This document shows positions 10,096-25,000 of a stretch of DNA of 64,000 bases, in pieces (within the stretch, counting starts at the first letter, position 1; every line of letters begins with the position of its first letter). The DNA lies in assembly GCF_963576545.1 (NCBI RefSeq), contig NC_083637.1, forward strand, positions 15,789,507 through 15,853,506, in the 5' to 3' direction. Both the position numbers and the translations under genes were made by a program. The DNA comes from Limanda limanda. Its lineage: Eukaryota > Chordata > Actinopteri > Pleuronectiformes > Pleuronectidae. The notes under the pieces were generated by a model. The model worked only from the letters and a program-made list of their open reading frames with translations, made no database searches and was not told where the DNA came from.

Positions 10096-13000
10096 TTATT
10101 CAGAGTGGGATAGTGAGGAATCCTGCAATGAGTCTGTTGTGCTGCTGTCAAAATGACATGGTGTGGCCTGGCTATGTGGATCCCCCATGCTGACTACTAC
10201 ATCTTCAAATGAGTTTTGATCGGAAGCCTTTTCAGACAAATTATCAGCAACCTCTTCAGAATAATTATTCTTATCACCGGCACATTTCTCTTCATAGACT
10301 GGATCAACCTCGTGTTCCATTGAAGTCCCAGAGAGTTGCTTAGATGTAATCTTATTGTCTTCAGAAATAGTGGCATCAGGGTCACTTTGCCCACATGGCA
10401 GCTGGTTTAATACTTCATCTACTCCTCCTATTGATTCTGGAAATTGGGGTGGAAAAGGTCCTAACTCAGACAAATGCACGTGACTACAGGGTTTGCAGTC
10501 GAACTGAGGAACGTGAGATTCAGGAGAAAGGGCAGATAACTCAGCATATGAGGAATATGATTCTGGAGAAGGTGGTCTCATATAATTGAAATGGGAAGGA
10601 CTCTGATTATCCAACTGTAATGTTTCAGGTGACTGTGGTATATATTCTGAAGATGAAGGACTCTCAATTCTTTCAAATTCCTCTGCTTGCTCTCGAGGAC
10701 TTGTGGATGTTGTGTCAGCTGAAATTCTATCATCTCTTTTGTCTTCTGATTTATGTGTTAGCCTTGAAATGTTGTCTGCAATTGTGGTGGCAAACATGGC
10801 AGTTTGTGTTGGTGGTGTAAAATTGACAAAACATGACTGTGTTTTTAGGGAAGATTTGATTAAACATATCTCACCACAAGAACATTTTCCCTTATACAAA
10901 GGATCATGTAAATGTGACATTAAGTTGATGAATGAAGGCTTTTGTCCAACCCGGCATTCTTTAATTAATGGCTTGGCGTTTAATGACATGGATTCAGATA
11001 AAACAAGTTTGTTTTGGTTGAGGTTTCTCTCTGGCTTTTGTACTGATGACGAGAGTTCAGCAGAAAATGTGATCCCAGGGGACAAACTATGCTCTTTAGT
11101 TGAAGCTACAGATTCCGGTGAGGTCACAGCTATGATTGTGATACTGGGTTCACTCCCTAAAGTCAATGAATCCGGGGAATCGGCTCTGTCTTCGTCAAAC
11201 AATTCCTCAAGACAGAACGTGTAGTACTCAACATCTGACAATGTTGAAAGAGGGGACATTGGTCTGTCTTCAGAGTACTTTAAGTAATAGTTACAATGTT
11301 GATTATTCATATGTGCAAATTTAAATCCCAGAGACAAACAGTGCTCTTCAGGTGAAGCTACAGATTCTGGTGAGGATGCTCTAAAGTCTGATAACCAGCT
11401 CTGCAAGAGTGAAAAGTCAAAGTCAGAAGAGACAGACTCTGGGGACAATGCCCTGCTGCAAAATAACCTATCAATTTCAAAGTCTGATAAAACTGACTGT
11501 GGTGACTCTGGTCTGATCTCGTCAAACAGGGCTTCCAGACACAAACCAGTATCACCCCAGTCTGAAAGTATTGAATCTGGTGTATACGACCTGTGCCTCA
11601 ACAGTTCCGCATCATAAGCGAAATAAGGACATCTGAACTGAGGAACAGGCGAGTCAGGAGAGAGGGGCCTAAGTTCACTTTGAGATTCAACTGACTCTGG
11701 AGACTCTGGTCTTAACTCGTCAATCCAATGGTCTATGGAGAACTCTTTATCTGATGGTAATGAGGGAAGGTAAGAGGGTCTCACTTCTAATGATTTGATG
11801 TTGCACAAATCATGAGCTTGGTTTTCTTGTGTTTTTCCCCCCACAATGTCTGCATATGTAAGAGGTTTTCGAGCAAACAGTGGCAGAGAGGAGGTCAGGG
11901 CCATATTTGTGATACTGGGTTCACTCCCTAAAGTCAACGAATCCGGAGAATCTGCTCTGTTGTCGTCAAACAATTCCTCAAGACAGAACGTGGAGTACTC
12001 AACATCTGACAATGCTGAAAGAGGGGATATGGGTCTGTCTTCAGAGTACTTTAAGTAATAGTTACAATGTTGATTATTCATTTGTGCAAATTTAAATCCC
12101 AGAGACAAACAGTGCTCTTCAGTTGAAGCTACAGATTCTGGTGAGGATGCTCTAAAGTCTGATAACCAGCTCTGCAAGAGTGAAAAGTCAAAATCAGAAG
12201 ACACAAACTCTGGGGACAACGCCCTGCTGCTAAATAACCTATCAATTTCAAAGTCTGATAAAACTGACTGTGGTGACTCTGGTCTGGTCTGGTCAAACAG
12301 GGCTTCCAGACACAAACCAGTATCACCCCAGTCTGAAAGTACTGAATCTGGTGTATACGACCTGTGCCTCAACAGTTCCACATCACTACTGAAATATTGA
12401 GATCTGAACTGAGGAACAGGTGAGTCAGGAGAGAGGGGCCGAAGTTCACTTTGAGATACCACTGACTCTGGAGACTCTGGTCTTAACTCGTCAATCCAAT
12501 GGTCTATGGAGAAGAAAGTTAACTCCTCGTTTGGTGACATAGACGGAAGGTAAAAAGACCTTAAGTCAAATGTTTCGATGCTGCATGAAGCTCGGTTTTC
12601 TTGTTTGTAGCCCTGCACAACATCTGCATATGTAGGAAGTCTTCCAGCAGACTGTGACAGAGAGGTCCCAGCTATGTGTGTGATACTGGGTTCACTCCCT
12701 AAAGTCAACGAATCCGGGGAATCTGCTCTGTTGTCGTCAAACAATTCCTCAAGACAGAACGTGGAGTACTCAACATCTGACAATGCTGAAAGAGGGGATT
12801 TGGGTCTGTCTTCAGAGTACTGTAAGTAATAGTTACAATGTTGATGATTCATTATTGCACATTTAGTTCCCGGAGACAAACAGTGCTCTTCAGTTGAAGC
12901 TACAGATTCTGGTGAGGATGCTCTAAAGTCTGATATCCAGCTCTGCAAGAGTGAAAAGTCAAAGTCAGAAGAGACAGACTCTGGGGACAATGCCCTGCTG

Positions 13001-16000
13001 CAAAATAACCTATCAATTTCAAAGTCTGATAAAACTGACTGTGGTGACTCTGGTTTGGTCTGGTCAAACAGGGCTTCCAGACACAAACCAGTATCACCCC
13101 AGTCTGAAAGTATTGAATCTGGTGTATACGACCTGTGCCTCAACAGTTCCGCATCATAAGCGAAATAAGGACATCTGAACTGAGGAACTGGCGAGTCAGG
13201 AGAGAGGGGCCTAAGTTCACTTTGAGATTCAACTGACTCTGGAGACTCTGGTCTTAACTCGTCAATCCAATGGTCTATGTAGAACTCGTCATCTGATGGT
13301 AATGAGGGAAGGTAAGAGGGTCTCACTTCAAATGATTTAATGTTGCACAAATCATGAGCTTGGTTTTCTTGTGTTTTTCCCCGCACAATGTCTGCATATG
13401 TAAGAGGTTTTCGAGCAAACAGTGGCAGAGAGGAGGTCAGGGCCATATTTGTGATACTGGGTTCACTCCCTAAAGTCAACGAATCCGGGGAATCTGCTCT
13501 GTTGTCGTCAAACAATTCCTCAAGACAGAACGTGGAGTACTCAACATCTGACAATGCTGAAAGAGGGGATATGGGTCTGTCTTCAGAGTACTGTAAGTAA
13601 TAATTACAATGTTGATGATTCATTATTGCACATTTAATTTCCGGAGAAAAACAGTGCTCTTCAGTTGAAGCTTCAGATTCTGGTGAGGATGCTCTAAAGT
13701 CTGATATCCAGCTCTGCAAGAGTGAAAAGTCAAAATCAGAAGAGACAGACTCTGGGGACAATGCCCTGCTGCAAAATAACCTATCAATTTCAAAGTCTGA
13801 TAAAACTGACTGTGGTGACTCTGGTCTGGTCTCGTCAAACAGGGCTTCAAGACACAAACCAGTATCACCCCAGTCTGAAAGTACTGAATCTGGTGTATAC
13901 GACCTGTGCCTCAACAGTTCCACATCACTACTGAAATATTGAGATCTGAACTGAGGAACAGGCGAGTCAGGAGAGAGGGGCCGAAGTTCACTTTGAGATT
14001 CAACTGACTCTGGAGACTCTGGTCTTAACTCGTCAATCCAATGGTCTATGGAGAAGAAAGTTAACTCCTCGTTTGGTGACATAGACGGAAGGTAAAAAGA
14101 CCTTAAGTCAAATGTTTCGAGGCTGCATGAAGCTCGGTTTTCTTGTTTGAAGCCCTGCACAACATCTGCATATGTAGGAAGTCTTCCAGCAGACTGTGAC
14201 AGAGAGGTCCCAGCTATGTGTGTGATACTGGGTTCACTCCCTAAAGTCAACGAATCCGGGGAATCTGCTCTGTTGTCGTCAAACAATTCCTCAAGACAGA
14301 ACGTGGAGTACTCAACATCTGACAATGCTGAAAGAGGGGATATGGGTCTGTCTTCAGAGTACTGTAAGTAATAATTACAATGTTGATGATTCATTATTGC
14401 ACATTTAATTCCCGGAGACAAACAGTGCTCTTCAGTTGAAGCTACAGATTCTGGTGAGGATTCTCTAAAGTCTGATAACCAGCTCTGCAAGAGTAAAAAG
14501 TCCAAGTCAGAAGAGACAGACTCTGGGGACAATGCCCTGCTGCAAAATAACCTATCAATTTCAAAGTCTGATAAAACTGACTGTGGTGATTCTGGTCTGA
14601 TCTCGTCAAACAGGGCTTCCAGACACAAACCAGTATCATCCCAGTCTGAAAGTATTGAATCTGGTGTATACGACCTGTGCCTCAACAGTTCCACATCATA
14701 AGCGAAATAGGGACATCTGAACTGAGGAACAGGCGAGTCAGGAGAGAGGGGCCTAAGTTCACTTTGAGATTCAACTGACTCTGGAGGCTCTGGTCTTAAC
14801 TCGTCAATCCAATGGTCTATGTAGAACTCTTCATCTGATGGTAATGAGGGAAGGTAAGAGGGTCTCACTTCTAATGATTTGATGTTGCACAAATCATGAG
14901 CTTGGTTTTCTTGTGTATTTCCCCACACAATGTCTGCATATGTAAGAGGTTTTCGAGCAAACAGTGGCAGAGAGGAGGTCAGGGCCATATTTGTGATACT
15001 GGGTTCACTCCCTAAAGTCAACGAATCCGGGGAATCTGCTCTGTTGTCGTCAAACAATTCCTCAAGACAGAACGTGGAGTACTCAACATCTGAAAATGCT
15101 GAAAGAGGGGATATGGGTCTGTCTTCAGAGTACTGTAAGTAATAATTACAATGTTGATGATTCATTATTGCACATTTAATTCCCGGAGACAAACAGTGCT
15201 CTTCAGTTGAAGCTACAGATTCTGGTGAGGATGCTCTAAAGTCTGATATCCAGCTCTGCAAGAGTGAAAAGTCAAAGTCAGAAGAGACAGACTCTGGGGA
15301 CAATGCCCTGCTGCAAAATAACCTATCAATTTCAAAGTCTGATAAAACTGACTGTGGTGACTCTGGTCTGGTCTCGTCAAACAGGGCTTCCAGACACAAA
15401 CCAGTATCACCCCAGTCTGAAAATATTGAATCTGGTGTATACGACCTGTGCCTCAACAGTTGCGCATCATAAGCGAAATAAGGATATCTAAACTGAGGAA
15501 CAGGCGAGTCAGGAGAGAGGGGCCTAAGTTCACTTTGAGATTCAACTGACTCTGGAGACTCTGGTCTTAAATTGTCAATCCAATGGTCTATGTAGAACTC
15601 GTCATCTGATGGTAATGAGGGAAGGTAAGAGGGTCTCAGTTCTAATGATTTGATGTTGCACAAATCATGAGCTTGGTTTTCTAGTGTATTTCCCCGCACA
15701 ATGTCTGCATATGTAAGAGGTCTTCGAGCAAACAGTGGCAGAGAGGAGGTCAGGGCCATATTTGTGATACTGGGTTCACTCCCTAAAGTCAACGAATCCG
15801 GGGAATCTGCTCTGTTGTCGTCAAACAATTCCTCAAGACAGAACGTGGAGTACTCAACATCTGACAATGTTGAAAGAGGGGAAATGGGTCTGTCTTCAGA
15901 GTACTGTAAGTAATAGTTACAATGTTGATGATTCATTATTGCACATTTAATTCCTGGAGAAAAACAGTGCTCTTCAGTTGAAGCTACAGATTCTGGTGAG

Positions 16001-19000
16001 GATGCTCTAAAGTCTGATATCCAGCCCAGCAAGAGTGAAAAGTCAAAATCAGAAGAGACAGACTCTGGGGACAATGCCCTGCTGCAAAATAACCTATCAA
16101 TTTCAAAGTCTGATAAAACTGACTGTGGTGACTCTGGTCTGATCTCGTCAAACAGGGCTTCAAGACACAAACCAGTATCACCCCAGTCTGAAAGTATTGA
16201 ATCTGGTGTATACGACCTGTGCCTCAACAGTTGCGCATCATAAGCGAAATAGGGACATCTGAACTGAGGAACCGGCGAGTCAGGAGAGAGGGGCCTAAAT
16301 TTACTTTGAGATTCAACTGACTCTGGAGACTCTGGTCTTAACTCGTCAATCCAATGGTCTATGTAGAACTCTTCATCTGATGGTAATGAGGGAAGGTAAG
16401 AGGGTCTCACTTCTAATGATTTGATGTTGCACAAATCATGAGCTTGGTTTTCTTGTGTATTTCCCCGCACAATGTCTGCATATGTAAGAGGTTTTCGAGC
16501 AAACAGTGGCAGAGAGGAGGTCAGGGCCATATTTGTGATACTGGGTTCACTCCCTAAAGTCAACGAATCCGGGGAATCTGCTCTGTTGTCGTCAAACAAT
16601 TCCTCAAGACAGAACGTGGAGTACTCAACATCTGAAAATGCTGAAAGAGGGGATATGGGTCTGTCTTCAGAGTACTGTAAGTAATAATTACAATGTTGAT
16701 GATTCATTATTGCACATTTAATTCCCGGAGACAAACAGTGCTCTTCAGTTGAAGCTACAGATTCTGGTGAGGATGCTCTAAAGTCTGATATCCAGCTCTG
16801 CAAGAGTGAAAAATCAAAGTCAGAAGAGACAGACTCTGGGGACAATGCCCTGTTGCAAAATAACCTATCAATTTCAAAGTCTGATAAAACTGACTGTGGT
16901 GACTCTGGTCTGGTCTCGTCAAACAGGGCTTCCAGACACAAACCAGTATCACCCCAGTCTGAAAGTATTGAATCTGGTGTATACGACCTGTGCCTCAACA
17001 GTTCCGCATCATAAGCGAAATAGGGACATCTGAACTGAGGAACAGGCGAGTCAGGAGAGAGGGGCCTAAGTTCACTTTGAGATTCAACTGACCATGGAGA
17101 CTCTGGTCTTAACTCGTCAATCCAATGGTCTATGTAGAACTCTTCATCTGATGGTAATGAGGGAAGGTAGGAGGGTCTCACTTCTAATGATTTGATGTTG
17201 CACAAATCATGAGCTTGGTTTTCTTGTGTATTTCCCCGCACAATGTCTGCATATGTAAGCGGTCTTCGAGCAAACAGTGGCAGAGAGGAAGTCAGGGCCA
17301 TATTTGTGATACTGGATTCACTCCCTAAAGTCAACGAATCCGGGGAATCTGCTCTGTTGTCGTCAAACAATTCCTCAAGACAGAACGTGGAGTACTCAAC
17401 ATCTGACAATGCTGAAAGAGGGGATATGGGTCTGTCTTCAGAGTACTGTAAGTAATAGTTACAATGTTGATGATTCATTATTGAACATTTAATTCCCGGA
17501 GACAAACAGTGCTCTTCAGTTGAAGCTACAGATTCTGGTGAGGATGCTCTAAAGTCTGATATCCAGCTCTGCAAGAGTGAAAAGTCAAAGTCAGAAGAGA
17601 CAGACTCTGGGGATAATGCCCTGCTGCAAAATAACCTATCAATTTCAAAGTCTGATAAAACTGACTGTGGTGACTCTGGTCTGGTCTCGTCAAACAGGGC
17701 TTCCAGACACAAACCAGTATCACCCCAGTCTGAAAGTATTGAATCTGGTGTATACGACCTGTGCCTCAACAGTTTCGCATCATAAGCGAAATAAGGACAT
17801 CTGAACTGAGGAACAGGCGAGTCAGGAGAGAGGGGCCTAAGTTCACTTTGAGATTCAACTGACTCTGGTCTTAACTCGTCAATCCAATGGTCTATGTAGA
17901 ACTCGTCATCTGATGGTAATGAGGGAAGGTAAGAGGGTCTCAGTTCTAATGATTTGATGTTGCACAAATCATGAGCTTGGTTTTCTAGTGTATTTCCCCG
18001 CACAATGTCTGCATATGTAAGAGGTCTTCGAGCAAACAGTGGCAGAGAGGAGGTCAGGGCCATATTTGTGATACTGGGTTCACTCCCTAAAGTCAACGAA
18101 TCCGGGGAATCTGCTCTGTTGTCGTCAAACAATTCCTCAAGACAGAACGTGGAGTACTCAACATCTGACAATGTTGAAAGAGGGGATATGGGTCTGTCTT
18201 CAGAGTACTGTAAGTAATAGTTACAATGTTGATGATTCATTATTGCACATTTAATTCCTGGAGAAAAACAGTGCTCTTCAGTTGAAGCTACAGATTCTGG
18301 TGAGGATGCTCTAAAGTCTGATATCCAGCCCAGCAAGAGTGAAAAGTCAAAATCAGAAGAGACAGGCTCTGGGGACAATGCCCTGCTGCAAAATAACCTA
18401 TCAATTTCAAAGTCTGATAAGACGGACTGTGGTGACTCTGGTCTGGTCTCGTCAAACAGGGCTTCCAGACACAAACCAGTATCATCCCACTCTGAAAGTA
18501 CTGAATCTGGTGTATAAGACCTGTGCCTCAACAGTTCCACATCACTACTGAAATATGGAGATCTGAACTGAGGAACAGGCGAGTCAGGAGAGAGGGGCCT
18601 AAGTTCACTTTGAGATTCAACTGACTCTGGAGACTCTGGTCTTAACTCGTCAATCCAATGGTCTATGTAAAACTCGTCATCTGATGGTAATGAGGGAAGG
18701 TAAGAGGGTCTCACTTCTAATGATTTGATGTTGCACAAATCATGAGCTTGGTTTTCTTGTGTATTTCCCCGCACAATGTCTGCATATGTAAGAGGTTTTC
18801 GAGCAAACAGTGGCAGAGAGGAGGTCAGGGCCATATTTGTGATACTGGGTTCACTCCCTAAAGTCAACGAATCCGGGGAATCTGCTCTGTTGTCGTCAAA
18901 CAATTCCTCAAGACAGAACGTGGAGTACTCAACATCTGAAAATGCTGAATGAGGGGATATGGGTCTGTCTTCAGAGTACTGTAAGTAATAATTACAATGT

Positions 19001-22000
19001 TGATGATTCATTATTGCACATTTAATTCCCGGAGACAAACAGTGCTCTTCAGTTGAAGCTACAGATTCTGGTGAGGATGCTCTAAAGTCTGATATCCAGC
19101 TCTGCAAGAGTGAAAAGTCAAAGTCAGAAGAGACAGACTCTGGGGACAATGCCCTGCTGCAAAATAACCTATCAATTTCAAAGTCTGATAAAACTGACTG
19201 TGGTGACTCTGGTCTGGTCTCGTCAAATAGGGCTTCCAGACACAAACCAGTATCACCCCAGTCTGAAAATATTGAATCTGGTGTATACGACCTGTGCCTC
19301 AACAGTTCCGCATCATAAGCGAAATAAGGATATCTAAACTGAGGAACAGGCGAGTCAGGAGAGATGGGCCTAAGTTCACTTTGAGATTCAACTGACTCTG
19401 GAGACTCTGGTCTTAAATTGTCAATCCAATGGTCTATGTAGAACTCTTCATCTGATGGTAATGAGGGAAGGTAGGAGGGTCTCACTTCTAATGATTTGAT
19501 GTTGCACAAATCATGAGCTTGGTTTTCTTGTGTATTTCCCCGCACAATGTCTGCATATGTAAGCGGTCTTCGAGCAAACAGTGGCAGAGAGGAAGTCAGG
19601 GCCATATTTGTGATACTGGATTCACTCCCTAAAGTCAACGAATCCGGGGAATCTGCTCTGTTGTCGTCAAACAATTCCTTAAGACAGAACGTGGAGTACT
19701 CAACATCTGACAATGTTGAAAGAGGGGATATGGGTCTGTCTTCAGAGTACTGTAAGTAATAGTTACAATGTTGATGATTCATTATTGCACATTTAATTCC
19801 TGGAGAAAAACAGTGCTCTTCAGTTGAAGCTACAGATTCTGGTGAGGATGCTCTAAAGTCTGATATCCAGCCCCGCAAGAGTGAAAAGTCAAAATCAGAA
19901 GAGACAGACTCAGGGGACAATGCCCTGCTGCAAAATAACCTATCAATTTCAAAGTCTGATAAGACGGACTGTGGTGACTCTGGTCTGGTCTCGTCAAACA
20001 GGGCTTCCAGACACAAACCAGTATCATCCCACTCTGAAAGTACTGAATCTGGTGTATAAGACCTGTGCCTCAACAGTTCCACATCACTACTGAAATATGG
20101 AGATCTGAACTGAGGAACAGGCGAGTCAGGAGAGAGGGGCCTAAGTTCACTTTGAGATTCAACTGATTCTGGAGACTCTGGTCTTAACTCGTCAATCCAA
20201 TGGTCTATGTAGAACTCTTCATCTGATGGTAATGAGGGAAGGTAAGAGGGTCTCACTTCTAATGATTTGATGTTGCACAAATCATGAGCTTGGTTTTCTA
20301 GTGTATTTCCCCGCACAATGTCTGCATATGTAAGAGGTCTTCGAGCAAACAGTGGCAGAGAGGAGGTCAGGGCCATATTTGTGATACTGGGTTCACTCCC
20401 TAAAGTCAACGAATCCGGGGAATCTGCTCTGTTGTCGTCAAACAATTCCTCAAGACAGAACGTGGAGTACTCAACATCTGACAATGTTGAAAGAGGGGAT
20501 ATGGGTGTGTCTTCAGAGTACTGTAGGTAATAGTTACAATGTTGATGATTCATTATTGCACATTTAATTCCTGGAGAAAAACAGTGCTCTTCAGTTGAAG
20601 CTACAGATTCTGGTGAGGATGCTCTAAAGTCTGATATCCAGCTCTGCAAGAGTGAAAAGTCAAAGTCAGAAGAGACAGACTCTGGGGACAATGCCCTGCT
20701 GCAAAATAACCTATCAATTTCAAAGTCTGATAAAACTGACTGTGGTGACTCTGGTCTGGTCTCGTCAAACAGGGCTTCAAGACACAAACCAGTATCACCC
20801 CAGTCTGAAAGTACTGAATCTGGTGTATACGACCTGTGCCTCAACAGTTCCACATCACTACTGAAATATTGAGATCTGAACTGAGGAACAGGCGAGTCAG
20901 GAGACAGGGGCCGAAGTTCACTTTGAGATTCAACTGACTCTGGAGACTCTGGTCTTAACTCGTCAATCCAATGGTCTATGGAGAAGAAAGTTAACTCCTC
21001 GTTTGGTGACATAGACGGAAGGTAAAAAGACCTTAAGTCAAATGTTTCGATGCTGCATGAAGCTCGGTTTTCTTGTTTGAAGCCCTGCACAACATCTGCA
21101 TATGTAGGAAGTCTTCCAGCAGACTGTGACAGAGAGGTCCCAGCTATGTGTGTGATACTGGGTTCACTCCCTAAAGTCAACGAATCCGGGGAATCTGCTC
21201 TGTTGTCGTCAAACAATTCCTCAAGACAGAACGTGGAGTACTCAACATCTGACAATGCTGAAAGAGGGGATATGGGTCTGTCTTCAGAGTACTGTAAGTA
21301 ATAATTACAATGTTGATGATTCATTATTGCACATTTAATTCCCGGAGACAAACAGTGCTCTTCAGTTGAAGCTACAGATTCTGGTGAGGATGCTCTAAAG
21401 TCTGATAACCAGCTCTGCAAGAGTGAAAAGTCAAAATCAGAAGAGACAGACTCAGGGGACAATGCCCTGCTGCAAAATAACCTATCAATTTCAAAGTCTG
21501 ATAAAACTGACTGTGGTGACTCTGGTCTGGTCTCGTCAAACAGGGCTTCCAGACACAAACCAGTATCATCCCACTCTGAAAGTACTGAATCTGGTGTATA
21601 AGACCTGTGCCTCAACAGTTCCACATCACTACTGAAATATGGAGATCTGAACTGAGGAACAGGCGAGTCAGGAGAGAGGGGCCTAAGTTCACTTTGAGAT
21701 TCAACTGACTCTGGAGACTCTGGTCTTAACTCGTCAATCCAATGGTCTATGTAGAACTCTTCATCTGATGGTAATGAGGGAAGGTAAGAGGGTCTCAGTT
21801 CTAATGATTTGATGTTGCACAAATCATGAGCTTGGTTTTCTAGTGTATTTCCCCGCACAATGTCTGCATATGTAAGAGGTCTTCGAGCAAACAGTGGCAG
21901 AGAGGAGGTCAGGGCCATATTTGTGATACTGGGTTCACTCCCTAAAGTCAACGAATCCGGGGAATCTGCTTTGTTGTCGTCAAACAATTCCTCAAGACAG

Positions 22001-25000
22001 AACGTGGAGTACTCAACATCTGACAATGTTGAAAGAGGGGATATGGGTGTGTCTTCAGAGTACTGTAGGTAATAGTTACAATGTTGATGATTCATTATTG
22101 CACATTTAATTCCTGGAGAAAAACAGTGCTCTTCAGTTGAAGCTACAGATTCTGGTGAGGATGCTCTAAAGTCTGATATCCAGCTCTGCAAGAGTGAAAA
22201 GTCAAAGTCAGAAGAGACAGACTCTGGGGACAATGCCCTGCTGCAAAATAACCTATCAATTTCAAAGTCTGATAAAACTGACTGTGGTGACTCTGGTCTG
22301 GTCTCGTCAAACAGGGCTTCAAGACACAAACCAGTATCACCCCAGTCTGAAAGTACTGAATCTGGTGTATACGACCTGTGCCTCAACAGTTCCACATCAC
22401 TAATGAAATATTGAGATCTGAACTGAGGAACAGGCGAGTCAGGAGACAGGGGCCGAAGTTCACTTTGAGATTCAACTGACTCTGGAGACTCTGGTCTTAA
22501 CTCGTCAATCCAATGGTCTATGGAGAAGAAAGTTAACTCCTCGTTTGGTGACATAGACGGAAGGTAAAAAGACCTTAAGTCAAATGTTTCGATGCTGCAT
22601 GAAGCTCGGTTTTCTTGTTTGAAGCCCTGCACAACATCTGCATATGTAGGAAGTCTTCCAGCAGACTGTGACAGAGAGGTCCCAGCTATGTGTGTGATAC
22701 TGGGTTCACTCCCTAAAGTCAACGAATCCGGGGAATCTGCTCTGTTGTCGTCAAACAATTCCTCAAGACAGAACGTGGAGTACTCAACATCTGACAATGC
22801 TGAAAGAGGGGATATGGGTCTGTCTTCAGAGTACTGTAAGTAATAATTACAATGTTGATGATTCATTATTGCACATTTAATTCCCGGAGACAAACAGTGC
22901 TCTTCAGTTGAAGCTACAGATTCTGGTGAGGATGCTCTAAAGTCTGATAACCAGCTCTGCAAGAGTGAAAAGTCAAAGTCAGAAGAGACAGACTCTGGGG
23001 ACAATGCCCTGCTGCAAAATAACCTATCAATTTCAAAGTCTGATAAAACTGACTGTGGTGACTCTGGTCTGATCTCGTCAAACAGGGCTTCCAGACACAA
23101 ACCAGTATCACCCCAGTCTGAAAGTATTGAATCTGGTGTATACGACCTGTGCCTCAACAGTTCCGCATCATAAGCGAAATAGGGACATCTGAACTGAGGA
23201 ACAGGCGAGTCAGGAGAGAGGGGCCTAAATTTACTTTGAGATTCAACTGACTCTGGAGACTCTGGTCTTAACTCGTCAATCCAATGGTCTATGTAGAACT
23301 CTTCATCTGATGGTAATGAGGGAAGGTAAGAGGGTCTCACTTCTAATGATTTGATGTTGCACAAATCATGAGCTTGGTTTTCTTGTGTATTTCCCCGCAC
23401 AATGTCTGCATATGTAAGAGGTTTTCGAGCAAACAGTGGCAGAGAGGAGGTCAGGGCCATATTTGTGATACTGGGTTCACTCCCTAAAGTCAACGAATCC
23501 GGGGAATCTGCTCTGTTGTCGTCAAACAATTCCTCAAGACAGAACGTGGAGTACTCAACATCTGAAAATGCTGAAAGAGGGGATATGGGTCTGTCTTCAG
23601 AGTACTGTAAGTAATAATTACAATGTTGATGATTCATTATTGCACATTTAATTCCCGGAGACAAACAGTGCTCTTCAGTTGAAGCTACAGATTCTGGTGA
23701 GGATGCTCTAAAGTCTGATATCCAGCTCTGCAAGAGTGAAAAATCAAAGTCAGAAGAGACAGACTCTGGGGACAATGCCCTGTTGCAAAATAACCTATCA
23801 ATTTCAAAGTCTGATAAAACTGACTGTGGTGACTCTGGTCTGGTCTCGTCAAACAGGGCTTCCAGACACAAACCAGTATCACCCCAGTCTGAAAGTATTG
23901 AATCTGGTGTATACGACCTGTGCCTCAACAGTTCCGCATCATAAGCGAAATAGGGACATCTGAACTGAGGAACAGGCGAGTCAGGAGAGAGGGGCCTAAG
24001 TTCACTTTGAGATTCAACTGACCATGGAGACTCTGGTCTTAACTCGTCAATCCAATGGTCTATGTAGAACTCTTCATCTGATGGTAATGAGGGAAGGTAA
24101 GAGGGTCTCACTTCTAATGATTTGATGTTGCACAAATCATGAGCTTGGTTTTCTTGTGTATTTCCCCGCACAATGTCTGCATATGTAAGAGGTTTTAGAG
24201 CAAACAGTGGCAGAGAGGAGGTCAGGGCCATATTTGTGATACTGGGTTCACTCCCTAAAGTCAACGAATCCGGGGTATCTGCTCTGTTGTCGTCAAACAA
24301 TTCCTCAAGACAGAACGTGGAGTACTCAACATCTGACAATGCTGAAAGAGGGGATATGGGTCTGTCTTCAGAGTACTGTAAGTAATAGTTACAATGTTGA
24401 TGATTCATTATTGCACATTTAATTCCCGGAGACAAACAGTGCTCTTCAGTTGAAGCTACAGATTCTGGTGAGGATGCTCTAAAGTCTGATATCCAGCTCT
24501 GCAAGAGTGAAAAGTCAAAGTCAGAAGAGACAGACTCTGGGGATAATGCCCTGCTGCAAAATAACCTATCAATTTCAAAGTCTGATAAAACTGACTGTGG
24601 TGACTCTGGTCTGGTCTCGTCAAACAGGGCTTCCAGACACAAACCAGTATCACCCCAGTCTGAAAGTATTGAATCTGGTGTATACGACCTGTGCCTCAAC
24701 AGTTTCGCATCATATGCGAAATAAGGACATCTGAACTGAGGAACAGGCGAGTCAGGAGAGAGGGGCCTAAGTTCACTTTGAGATTCAACTGACTCTGGTC
24801 TTAACTCGTCAATCCAATGGTCTATGTAAAACTCGTCATCTGATGGTAATGAGGGAAGGTAAGAGGGTCTCACTTCTAATGATTTGATGTTGCACAAATC
24901 ATGAGCTTGGTTTTCTTGTGTATTTCCCCGCACAATGTCTGCATATGTAAGAGGTTTTAGAGCAAACAGTGGCAGAGAGGAGGTCAGGGCCATATTTGTG

